Source: JAENVU01 sp031422675
Lineage (GTDB): Bacteria; Actinomycetota; Acidimicrobiia; IMCC26256; JAENVU01
Reading direction: 5' to 3'
Length of the DNA stretch: 64,000 nt
Assembly (NCBI GenBank): GCA_031422675.1
Contig: JANPMG010000008.1
Coordinates: forward strand, 1 to 64,000
The notes below the pieces were generated by a model that saw only the letters and a list, made by a program, of their open reading frames with translations, did no database searches and had not been told where the DNA came from. The translations under genes were made by a program, and so were the position numbers. Shown here piece after piece: positions 8,289-15,811 of this stretch. Each line of letters opens with the position of its first letter. Within the stretch, counting starts at the first letter, position 1.

Positions 8289-9380
8289 TCAGCCCGTGAG
8301 TTCGGGGATTACATGTTCACCGAGCAGCGAGATGGACTTCATCACGGACTCGTGGGGGATCTTGTAGGGGTTAAGGAGGCACAGCAGGAGATCGCAGTCG
8401 GCGGCGTCATAGCGGCGAGCCACCTCGAGGCAACGCTCCGGCCCCCCGACGATGCACGCGCCGGATTCTTGGAGGTAGTCGAACGTCAGGAGCGAGAGAT
8501 CGAGTTCGCTGATCATCTGCGCGTAGTCGTAGGTGCCGAGCGGCTTCCCGGCCTGCCACTCGGCGACGGTCCCGATGTGCCAGAGCGCCGTGCGCACGTA
8601 CCACTCGAAGGATTCCGCGGCTTCGGCGAACGCCTGCTCGTCAGTCTCGGCGCAGTGCACCATCGTGAAAGTGGCGGCCCGCTCATTCACGAACTTGCCG
8701 ATGGGGACGGCGCGCGTCTGGCCGTCACGGAACAGCTTGATCCGCTCGCCGAGTTCCTCGGGCGGTACCCCGATCGTGAACGAGAGCAGACCGAGACCGA
8801 GTTCACCGGCCAGGACGTGACTGTCCGGGTTGGTGGAGGCGACCCACAACGGCGGGTGCGGTTGCTGGAGCGGCTTCGGGTGCAGCCGCCGGGGCGGGAC
8901 CGTCCACGTGGGACCATCGGCCTCGAATGTGTCCTCGGTCCAGGCCCGGACGACGAGACGTAACCCTTCCTCCCATTGGGCCCGCGTGAGGTTCGGGTCA
9001 GCGCCGAAACCCTCGAGTTCCGCCCGGGTCGAGGACCGGCCGGTACCGAACTCGAGCCGACCGTCGGACACGAGATCGACGACGGCCGCCGCTTCCGCCG
9101 CGCGCACCGGATGGTTGTACGGATAGGGGAGGAGGCGCACGCCGTGGCCGATCCGCATCGTGGTGGTCTGGGCCGCGATGGCGCCGTAGAGCGCGTCGGG
9201 TGCCGAGCAGTGCGAGTACTCGTCGAGAAAGTGGTGTTCGACGGTCCAGAAGGAACTGAACCCGGCGGCTTCACCGTGAACCGCTTGGGTGATGGTGTTC
9301 TTGTACGCCACGTGATCACTGTCGGGCCCCCAGGGTTGGGGGACCGGAATCTCGTAGAAAAGGGCGAAATCCATACTCAC
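8289..9380 (-). CDS. LLM-class flavin-dependent oxidoreductase
   Basis: A bacterial-luciferase-like TIM barrel of 363 residues (MSMDFALFYEIPVPQPW at the start). Family features include SSFWTVEHHFLDEYSH, the GHGVRLLPYPYNHPVRAAE strand-helix, and the flavin-phosphate region LEFGTGRSS. The frame is open much further upstream, but GTG 9380 has GGGAG six bases before it, and ATG 9374 is the alternative. Members use FMN or F420; F420 genes elsewhere in the window make the latter possible. The substrate is unknown. Confidence 0.85.
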   Translation of the reverse strand: MSMDFALFYEIPVPQPWGPDSDHVAYKNTITQAVHGEAAGFSSFWTVEHHFLDEYSHCSAPDALYGAIAAQTTTMRIGHGVRLLPYPYNHPVRAAEAAAVVDLVSDGRLEFGTGRSSTRAELEGFGADPNLTRAQWEEGLRLVVRAWTEDTFEADGPTWTVPPRRLHPKPLQQPHPPLWVASTNPDSHVLAGELGLGLLSFTIGVPPEELGERIKLFRDGQTRAVPIGKFVNERAATFTMVHCAETDEQAFAEAAESFEWYVRTALWHIGTVAEWQAGKPLGTYDYAQMISELDLSLLTFDYLQESGACIVGGPERCLEVARRYDAADCDLLLCLLNPYKIPHESVMKSISLLGEHVIPELTG

Positions 9381-9458
9381 GAGGTGCTCCCGGGGATTTG
9401 ACGGGGCGTCAGAATGCCGGGACAGTAACGCGTTCTCGTTGTCTCGCTCGGGGGTCTC

Positions 9459-10232
9459 ATGGGTCGGATGGATGGCAAAGTCGCGGTGATCACGGGTGCC
9501 GCGTCGGGGATCGGCGCCGCCACTGCGGTTCGATTCCGCGCCGAGGGTGCGACCGTCGTCGGATGGGATCTCGATCGTGACGACGCCGGCGTCGATGCGT
9601 CCGTGGACGTACGGGACGAAGCCGGCATCGAGGCGGAGTTCGCGGCGGTCGTTGCCGCGCACGGCCGAGTCGACGCGGTGGTGCACGCCGCGGGGGTGGC
9701 GGGTGGCGGTCCGGCTCACCTCGTGCCGGCCGAGGAGTGGTCACGGGTCATCGACATCAACCTCACCGGCACCTTCTTCGTCGGCAAACACGCGGCGGCG
9801 GTGATGCTCGGTCAGGACGCCGTCGACGGCGAGCGCGGCGCGATCGTCAACCTCGCGAGTGTGGAGGGTCTGGCCGGCACCGAGGGGGGCTCGTCCTACA
9901 ACGCGGCCAAGGGTGGCGTGGTCATCCTGACGAAGAACATGGCCATCGACTACGGCCGATCCGGGATTCGCGTCAACGCCATCTGCCCCGGCTTCATCGA
10001 CACGCCGATGCTCCAGAGCGTCTTCTCGATGGACGGCATGGAACCGATCAAGCAGGACATCACTGCTGCCCATCAGCTCGGTCGCCTCGGACGGGCCGAG
10101 GAGATCGCGGCGGTCGCACTGTTCCTCTGTTGTGCGGACGCGTCGTTCGTCACCGGCGTGGCCCTGCCGGTGGACGGCGGCTACACCGCTGGTCACCGCC
10201 ACGGGGTGAGCGAGCTGATGGGCCTCGGATGA
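9459..10232 (+). CDS. SDR-family NAD(P)-dependent oxidoreductase
   Basis: A classical short-chain dehydrogenase of 257 residues. It has the nucleotide motif TGAASGIG near residue 13, catalytic Ser in VNLASVEG, the SYNAAK pair (Tyr and Lys), and RVNAICPGFIDTPM near the C-terminal substrate loop. An Asp-rich strand end (GWDLDRDD) favours NAD(H) over NADP(H). It is transcribed away from the luciferase-like gene, with a 78-base divergent region. The substrate cannot be told from sequence. Confidence 0.9.
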   Translation: MGRMDGKVAVITGAASGIGAATAVRFRAEGATVVGWDLDRDDAGVDASVDVRDEAGIEAEFAAVVAAHGRVDAVVHAAGVAGGGPAHLVPAEEWSRVIDINLTGTFFVGKHAAAVMLGQDAVDGERGAIVNLASVEGLAGTEGGSSYNAAKGGVVILTKNMAIDYGRSGIRVNAICPGFIDTPMLQSVFSMDGMEPIKQDITAAHQLGRLGRAEEIAAVALFLCCADASFVTGVALPVDGGYTAGHRHGVSELMGLG

Positions 10233-10335
10233 GCGGCCTCAGGTCCTCGTCGAAAAGATTCGCCCGGTGACCTCGGCTCGGTGATCGCCGCCGTCGCTTC
10301 ACGGTGGTCGGGTCCACGCGTGGGAGACTGAGCGA

Positions 10336-11922
10336 ATGGCCGAACGCGATTTCTCCACCTACTCGGGCCTCGAGGTCGACCCGGTGTACGGACCGGCGGA
10401 CGCCGAGCGCCCGGGAGTCTGGCCGTACACCCGCGGCCCGTACCCCGACATGTACCGATCGCGGCTCTGGACGATGCGGATGTTCGCAGGGTTCGGCACT
10501 CCCACCGACACCAATCAGCGATTCAAGGAGCTTCTTGCCGCGGGAGCGGCCGGGCTGTCGACAGCATTCGATCTTCCGACCCTGATGGGCAAGGACTCCG
10601 ACGATCCGATCTCGCTGGGCGAGGTGGGCAAGTGCGGGGTATCGATCGACACGCTGGCCGACGTCGAGGACCTGTACCGAGGCATCGACGTCGGTTCGGT
10701 CACCGTGTCGATGACGATCAACTCGCCCGCCCCGATTCTGCTGGCGATGTACGTGGCCGCCGCCGAGCGTGGCGGCGTCGCCCGCTCTGGTCTCGGGGGC
10801 ACGCTTCAGAACGACACGCTGAAGGAGTACCAGGCGCAGAAGGAGTTCGTGTTCCCGCCGCGCCCGAGTATGCGGCTCGTGAGCGACGTCATTCGGTTCA
10901 CGACTGCGGAGATGCCGCGTTGGCATCCGGTGTCGATCTCGGGGTACCACATTCGCGAAGCGGGGTCCACGGCCGCACAGGAACTCGCGTTCACCGTCGG
11001 CAACGGCTTCGCCTACGTGGAGGCGGCGATCGCCGCCGGTCTCGACGTCGACGAGTTCGCACCGCGTCTGTCGTTCTTCTTCAATGCCCACGTCGACTTC
11101 TTCGAGGAGATCGCCAAGTACCGGGCCGCCCGGCGGATCTGGGCACGCTGGATGCGAGATCGCTACGGCGCGCAGCAGGAACGATCGATGCAGCTGCGGT
11201 TCCATACCCAGACTGCCGGCGTGTCGCTCACGGCCCAGCAGCCCGAGGTCAACCTCGTACGCACCGCGATCGAAGCGCTCGCGGGGGTGCTCGGTGGCAC
11301 GCAGAGTCTGCACACCAACTCGTTCGACGAAGCCCTGGCTCTTCCCACCGAGAAGTCGGCGCGGTTGGCGTTGCGGACCCAGCAGGTGATCGCGCACGAA
11401 ACGCGAGTGACGAACGTGGCGGACCCGCTGGGTGGCTCGTGGTACGTCGAGGAGCTGACCGACGAGATGGAGCGCCAGGCCGAAGCCATCTTCGCTCACA
11501 TCGAGTCGTTGGGCGCCGGCTCCATGCTCGAAGGCGCGCTGGTCGGGATCGAGCAGGGCTACTACCAGGGTGCGATCGCGCAGGCAGCGTATGACGTGGA
11601 ACGCAAGCTCAACGACGGCCGCCACACGATGGTGGGGGTGACCGACTTCTTCGAGGGCAACGACGAGCCGCCGCCGCCCATCCTCGAGATCGGCCGTGAG
11701 TGCGAGGAGCAGCAACTCAAGCGGTTGGCCGAGGTGAAAGCGGACCGCGACTCGGGTGTCGTCGAGACCGCACTCGCCCGACTGCGCCACGACTGCGCAG
11801 ATCCGGCGGTGAATCTCATGCCGGCGTTGCTCGACGCGGCGCGTGCGTACGCGACCGTGGGCGAGACGATCGATGCGATGGCCGACGTGTTCGGGCGCTA
11901 CCGCGAAACGCCGGTGATCTGA
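10336..11922 (+). CDS. B12-dependent acyl-CoA mutase large subunit, isobutyryl-CoA-mutase-like
   Basis: This 528-residue protein contains the TIM-barrel substrate domain of the methylmalonyl-CoA mutase family but not the B12-binding domain, so it must pair with a separate small subunit. Counting along the family alignment, His205 and Gln158 match conserved active-site residues (His244 and Gln197 of the Propionibacterium mutase). Phe50 and Gln168 occupy the positions of Tyr89 and Arg207. Phe/Gln is the pair reported for isobutyryl-CoA mutase, whereas Tyr/Arg marks methylmalonyl-CoA mutase. No small subunit is adjacent. A MeaB-like chaperone gene lies 11 kb away. A weak -10 (GAGACT) ends six bases before the ATG. 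Confidence 0.85.
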   Translation: MAERDFSTYSGLEVDPVYGPADAERPGVWPYTRGPYPDMYRSRLWTMRMFAGFGTPTDTNQRFKELLAAGAAGLSTAFDLPTLMGKDSDDPISLGEVGKCGVSIDTLADVEDLYRGIDVGSVTVSMTINSPAPILLAMYVAAAERGGVARSGLGGTLQNDTLKEYQAQKEFVFPPRPSMRLVSDVIRFTTAEMPRWHPVSISGYHIREAGSTAAQELAFTVGNGFAYVEAAIAAGLDVDEFAPRLSFFFNAHVDFFEEIAKYRAARRIWARWMRDRYGAQQERSMQLRFHTQTAGVSLTAQQPEVNLVRTAIEALAGVLGGTQSLHTNSFDEALALPTEKSARLALRTQQVIAHETRVTNVADPLGGSWYVEELTDEMERQAEAIFAHIESLGAGSMLEGALVGIEQGYYQGAIAQAAYDVERKLNDGRHTMVGVTDFFEGNDEPPPPILEIGRECEEQQLKRLAEVKADRDSGVVETALARLRHDCADPAVNLMPALLDAARAYATVGETIDAMADVFGRYRETPVI

Positions 11923-11926
11923 CTCG

Positions 11927-12541
11927 ATGCTGACCGACGTCGAGTTGAAGGTGGCACGCGCCGCCAAAGGGTTCATGCCCGACGACGAGGGCCTCGCGCT
12001 TCACGACGCGGGGCTCGACGGCGGCCGCCTCGGTCCGCTGTTGGAGATCGGGTCGTACTGCGGGAAGTCCGGCGTCTACCTCGGAACCGCGGCCCGGGCC
12101 GCAGGCACCGTGCTCTTCACCATCGACCACCATCGCGGCTCGGAGGAGAATCAGGCGGAGTGGGAACACCACGACGCCGAGGTCGTCGATGCTCGGACCG
12201 GGCGAATGGACACCCTCCCGTTCTTCCGTCGGACCATCGAGGACGCCGGTCTCGAAGCGTCGGTCGTCGGCGTGCTCGGCGATTCCCCCACGGTCGGTCG
12301 CTACTGGACCACACCGCTCGGGTTCCTGTTCATCGACGGCGGACACGCCGAGGCCGTGGCGATGGCGGACTACGACACGTGGGCGGGGCACGTGCTCGCA
12401 GGCGGCGTGCTGGCGATCCACGACGTTTTCGAATCTCCCGCCGACGGTGGTCAGGCGCCCTTTCACGTCTGGCAACGAGCGGTCGCCGACGGGTTCAGTC
12501 CGCTCACCACCGTCGGTTCGCTGCGCACCCTCCGGCGCTGA
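11927..12541 (+). CDS. Class I SAM-dependent methyltransferase-like protein
   Basis: A 204-residue Rossmann protein with the SAM-binding loop LLEIGSYCGKSGVYLG near residue 43 and a second acidic turn at FTIDHH, followed by GFLFIDGGHAEAVAMADYDTW and a GGVLAIHDVF strand. These resemble the Methyltransf_24 / cephalosporin-hydroxylase-like group. It starts five bases after the mutase stop and is probably co-transcribed with it. The methyl acceptor is unknown, and some relatives have no proven methyltransferase activity. Confidence 0.75.
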   Translation: MLTDVELKVARAAKGFMPDDEGLALHDAGLDGGRLGPLLEIGSYCGKSGVYLGTAARAAGTVLFTIDHHRGSEENQAEWEHHDAEVVDARTGRMDTLPFFRRTIEDAGLEASVVGVLGDSPTVGRYWTTPLGFLFIDGGHAEAVAMADYDTWAGHVLAGGVLAIHDVFESPADGGQAPFHVWQRAVADGFSPLTTVGSLRTLRR

Positions 12542-12621
12542 ATCTCGACGAACCAACACGCGTTTTGCGGCCCGGGGGGTGCGATACGAGCGCGGGTTGG
12601 TGGGTCAGCGCGGTTGGTGGT

Positions 12622-13698
12622 TCAGCGGGGGTCGGCGTTGATGTCGGCGCCGGCGGCGAGGAGTTCCTCGGCCGAGAGGCCGACGGGGAGGCTCTCCCCG
12701 CGGAAGAGGCCGGCGGTCGGGCCTTCGCCGCCGAGTGCGTGGGCGGCCAAGACCACCGCGGCGGAGTTCCACGTGGGCTGATCGGCGGTGAAGTACTCGC
12801 CGGGCCGATCGAACGCCTCGCCGGCGAAGTTCATGCCGCACCAGTACGCGCCGTCATCGTTGCGGAGGAAGTGCACCCAGGTGAAGAGGTCCAGGGCCTG
12901 GTCGGTCTCGCCGATCGCGTCGAGGGCCATCACCAGTTCGCAGGTCTCGGCCGCGGTCACCCACGGTTGGTCCGAAACGCAGCGCACGCCCCGCCCGGGT
13001 ACCACGAAGGTGTCCCAGGACCGCGCGATCCGAGCCTGGGCGGGTTCACCGCGCAGGACGCCGCCGAGGATGGGGTAGTACCAGTCCATCGCCCACCGCG
13101 ACTTGTCCAGGAAGCGCTCCGGGCGGTGTGCAATGGCGATCGCCAGCGCGCCGACGGACAGCTCCCAGTCCGGCCGCTCGTGACCGAGCCGTTCAGCGAT
13201 GGCGATCGCACAACGGAGCGAATGGTGGATGCTCGACGACCCGGTCAGCAGCGCGCCGTCGTCGGGGTCGTCCGCCCGCCACGCGATCTCGCCGGTCTTG
13301 GTCTGGAACTCGAGCGCGTGATCGATGGTGAGCTCGACGACCGGCCAGTACGCGCGCAGAAACGCGGTGTCGCCGGTGGTGAGGTAGTGATGCCAGACGC
13401 CGGTCGCGACATAACACGCGACGTTGGTGTCGAGGGTCTTGTCCGAGACCTCGGTCCCCACGTAGTACGAGTGCCACGACCCGTCGGGGTTCTGCATGCG
13501 CCGGAGCCATTCGTACGCGCGTACCGCGTGCTCGTGGTGGCCGCCGATATCGAGGGCCATTGCGGCCTCGACCAGGTTCCACGGGTCGGTCTTCCCGCCG
13601 GGAACCCACGGAATGTTTCCGTCCGCGGTCTGCACCGACGCGATGGCGTCCGCAGTCTGGTGGAGGTGTCGAGCCTCAAAGATTCCCGGGACGGTCAA
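12622..13698 (-). CDS. Alpha/alpha-toroid protein, prenyltransferase- or glycosidase-like
   Basis: This 358-residue protein has repeated helix pairs with Trp/Asp-rich turns (SVQTADGNIPWVPGG, MQNPDGSWHSYYVG, RNDDGAYWCGMNFAG), the pattern of (alpha/alpha)6 barrels seen in terpene cyclase/prenyltransferase-like and some glycoside hydrolase families. There is no signal peptide. It is the last gene of a leftward three-gene unit with a methyltransferase and a GT4 glycosyltransferase, which favours a role in glycan or glycolipid assembly. The exact reaction cannot be stated. Confidence 0.65.
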   Translation of the reverse strand: MTVPGIFEARHLHQTADAIASVQTADGNIPWVPGGKTDPWNLVEAAMALDIGGHHEHAVRAYEWLRRMQNPDGSWHSYYVGTEVSDKTLDTNVACYVATGVWHHYLTTGDTAFLRAYWPVVELTIDHALEFQTKTGEIAWRADDPDDGALLTGSSSIHHSLRCAIAIAERLGHERPDWELSVGALAIAIAHRPERFLDKSRWAMDWYYPILGGVLRGEPAQARIARSWDTFVVPGRGVRCVSDQPWVTAAETCELVMALDAIGETDQALDLFTWVHFLRNDDGAYWCGMNFAGEAFDRPGEYFTADQPTWNSAAVVLAAHALGGEGPTAGLFRGESLPVGLSAEELLAAGADINADPR

Positions 13699-13714
13699 CG
13701 AAGGTCCTGCTTGC

Positions 13715-14431
13715 TCACGCGGTGACCTTCTGGGAGTAGATGACGAGGCTCTTGCCGAGGATGGGGTTCAACGCGCGATCAACCTGCGCGAGCCACTTCG
13801 GGTTCTTCGTCAGCTGCCACACGAGGAAATCGTGGTAGCGCTTCGCGATGGGGCGATCGGGTTGGCCGACGCCGCCGGCGCAGCGGATCCACCAGTACGG
13901 CGAGTGCAGCGCGTGCGCGTGATGAGATCCGCGCAGCCACACGCCCGCGGCTTCGAGGTCCCGCTCCAGCTCGGGTTGACGAAAGATGCGGACGTGCGCG
14001 CCGGGCGCGTCGTGGTACTCGTAGTCGAGCGCCCAGTTGATCCGCTCCGGCCAACGCGTAGGGACGGTGACCGCCATCCGGCCGCCGGGCTTGAGCACCC
14101 GGACCAGCTCCGTGATCGCGCCGCGGTAGTCCCAGATGTGTTCGAGGACTTCGGAACACACGATGCGGTCGAGTGAGTTGTCGGGAAACGGCAACCGGAG
14201 CGCGTCGCCGTTGACGGTGAGCCACGGTTGGGCTGTGGGTACCTCGTGGGCCGCATGCATCGCGGCCACCGTGGCGCGGACGTCCTTCAGATCGGCCTCG
14301 GAGTAATCGAGGGCGATCACCGATGCACCGCGCTTCATCGCCGCGAACGCGTGGCGGCCCCCGCCGCAGCCCATGTCCAGGAGCCGATCGCCCGGCTGGA
14401 GTCGGAGCCGATCAAAATCGACCGTCAGCAT
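13715..14431 (-). CDS. Class I SAM-dependent methyltransferase
   Basis: A 238-residue Methyltransf_11-type enzyme. Motif I is LLDMGCGGGRHAFAAM near residue 18, the acidic residue ending motif II is in VIALDYSEADL, motif IV is in LDRIVCSEVLEHI, and the post-motif strand is LKPGGRMAVTVPT. Its ATG directly follows the TAG of the upstream glycosyltransferase with no gap, so the two are translationally coupled. The product could methylate a sugar or lipid-linked intermediate, inferred from the neighbours. Confidence 0.85.
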   Translation of the reverse strand: MLTVDFDRLRLQPGDRLLDMGCGGGRHAFAAMKRGASVIALDYSEADLKDVRATVAAMHAAHEVPTAQPWLTVNGDALRLPFPDNSLDRIVCSEVLEHIWDYRGAITELVRVLKPGGRMAVTVPTRWPERINWALDYEYHDAPGAHVRIFRQPELERDLEAAGVWLRGSHHAHALHSPYWWIRCAGGVGQPDRPIAKRYHDFLVWQLTKNPKWLAQVDRALNPILGKSLVIYSQKVTA

Positions 14432-15754
14432 CTAGGCGCCACTCCCATTGCTTGGCACCGAAGGTTGAGGCGTGGTCATTCTCGCGGCGTGGTGCAGTTC
14501 GAGGGTCTCGTACCAGTTGTCGATCATGCCGATCGCGGTCTTGCGCCAGGTGAACCGGTCCAGCACGCGGGCCCGGCCGGCCGCGCCGATGCGTTCCCGC
14601 ATTTCCGGGTCGTTGAGCATCGTCACGATCGCGGTGGCCAAGGACCCCGGGTCGTTCGGCGGAACGGTCAGCGCGGCACCGCCGGACGGGCCGGTCACTT
14701 CCGGCAGCGCGCCACCAGTGGTGGTGACGAGCGGAGTGCCACACGCCATCCCCTCGATCGCCGGCAACGAGAAACCCTCGTACAGCGACGGGATCACGGC
14801 CACCTGGCATTCGGCGTAGAGCTCGACGATGCGCTCGGTCGCCACGCCGGACACGAACTCCACGTGCGGACGGAGACCGAGCTTGTCCAACAGCGCCGGG
14901 ATCTTCGAACCGTCCTTCGGCTTGCCGATAACGACGAGATGCACGTCGTCGCGTTCGGTGCGCACCTTGGCCACGGCTTCGAGCAGCGGGACTAGACCCT
15001 TCAGCGGCTGGTCCGACGATGTGGTGACCAACAGCCGGCCCGGGACTCGCGCCACGTGGGGGAGCGGACGGAACACGTCCTGGTCCACGCCGACGGGCAC
15101 GATGCGGAGCTGTTCCTCGCGGACCTTCATCTGGCTGATGATGTCCTTGCGTGAGTTCTCACTCACGGTCACGAGACGCGGGACCTGGCGGGCGACCTTC
15201 ATCTGCATGTCGAGGAACGCGTACCAACGCTTGAGGTTGAACCGCCCGAACGCGCTCGTCGCGTGGGCGAGTTCGAGGTCTCGGTCGACGGTGATCGGGT
15301 GATGCAGCGTGGCGCAGATCGGCCAGCCGTCGTTCATCATGCCGACGAGCCCGGACCCGAACGACTGGTTGTCGTGGACGAGATCGAAGTCTGCGCGGTG
15401 GTTCGCCAGCCAGTTGCGCGCCCGCAACGTGAACGCCCACGGCTCGGGGAAGACGCCGGTGCACATGAGCCCGAACTCGCCGAGGTCGATGGCGTCGCGG
15501 AACTCCCACGGCCATGGCACGCGGAACGGGTTCCCGCTCGGGTAGAGGTCCAGGCTCGGGATCTTGACCAGATTCTGGGGATCGTCGAGCTCGGGGTAGG
15601 GGGGGCCGGAGAGCACCTCGACGTGATGGCCGAGTTCGATGGCCTCGCGGGCGATGTATCTCGTGTAGACGCCCTGGCCGCCACAGTGGGGATTCCCCCG
15701 GTAGATCAGCCAGGCGACGCGGAGCGACTCTGGAAGTCGGGGGGAAGTCACCAT
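14432..15754 (-). CDS. GT4-family glycosyltransferase
   Basis: This 440-residue GT-B glycosyltransferase has an N-terminal acceptor domain with HCGGQGVYTRYIAREA and a C-terminal donor domain with IGKPKDGSKIP and the EGFSLPAIEGMACGTPLV element, whose Glu residues bind the nucleotide sugar in GT4 enzymes. ATG 15754 is preceded by TAGGCT with ten bases between. It heads a leftward unit with a methyltransferase and an alpha/alpha-toroid protein. Donor and acceptor are unknown. Confidence 0.88.
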   Translation of the reverse strand: MVTSPRLPESLRVAWLIYRGNPHCGGQGVYTRYIAREAIELGHHVEVLSGPPYPELDDPQNLVKIPSLDLYPSGNPFRVPWPWEFRDAIDLGEFGLMCTGVFPEPWAFTLRARNWLANHRADFDLVHDNQSFGSGLVGMMNDGWPICATLHHPITVDRDLELAHATSAFGRFNLKRWYAFLDMQMKVARQVPRLVTVSENSRKDIISQMKVREEQLRIVPVGVDQDVFRPLPHVARVPGRLLVTTSSDQPLKGLVPLLEAVAKVRTERDDVHLVVIGKPKDGSKIPALLDKLGLRPHVEFVSGVATERIVELYAECQVAVIPSLYEGFSLPAIEGMACGTPLVTTTGGALPEVTGPSGGAALTVPPNDPGSLATAIVTMLNDPEMRERIGAAGRARVLDRFTWRKTAIGMIDNWYETLELHHAARMTTPQPSVPSNGSGA

Positions 15755-15764
15755 GAGACGGGGC

Positions 15765-15770
15765 AGCCTA
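15765..15770 (-). promoter_or_regulatory. -10 hexamer TAGGCT of the GT4 unit
   Basis: Minus strand, ten bases before ATG 15754. It sits back to back with the hexamer for the S9 peptidase gene at 15799. Confidence 0.5.
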
Positions 15771-15798
15771 GATGAGGGGCCTGCGGATCGTCCTGGCG

Positions 15799-15804
15799 TA
15801 GCTT
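15799..15804 (+). promoter_or_regulatory. -10 hexamer TAGCTT of the S9 peptidase
   Basis: Seven bases before GTG 15812. It argues for that start rather than the in-frame GTG at 15806, which would lie only one base from the hexamer. Confidence 0.5.
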
Positions 15805-15811
15805 CGTGCCG

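Noticed and set aside
10336..11922. Methylmalonyl-CoA mutase as the product
   Set aside because: The substrate-selecting Tyr/Arg pair is Phe/Gln; kept only as the family name.
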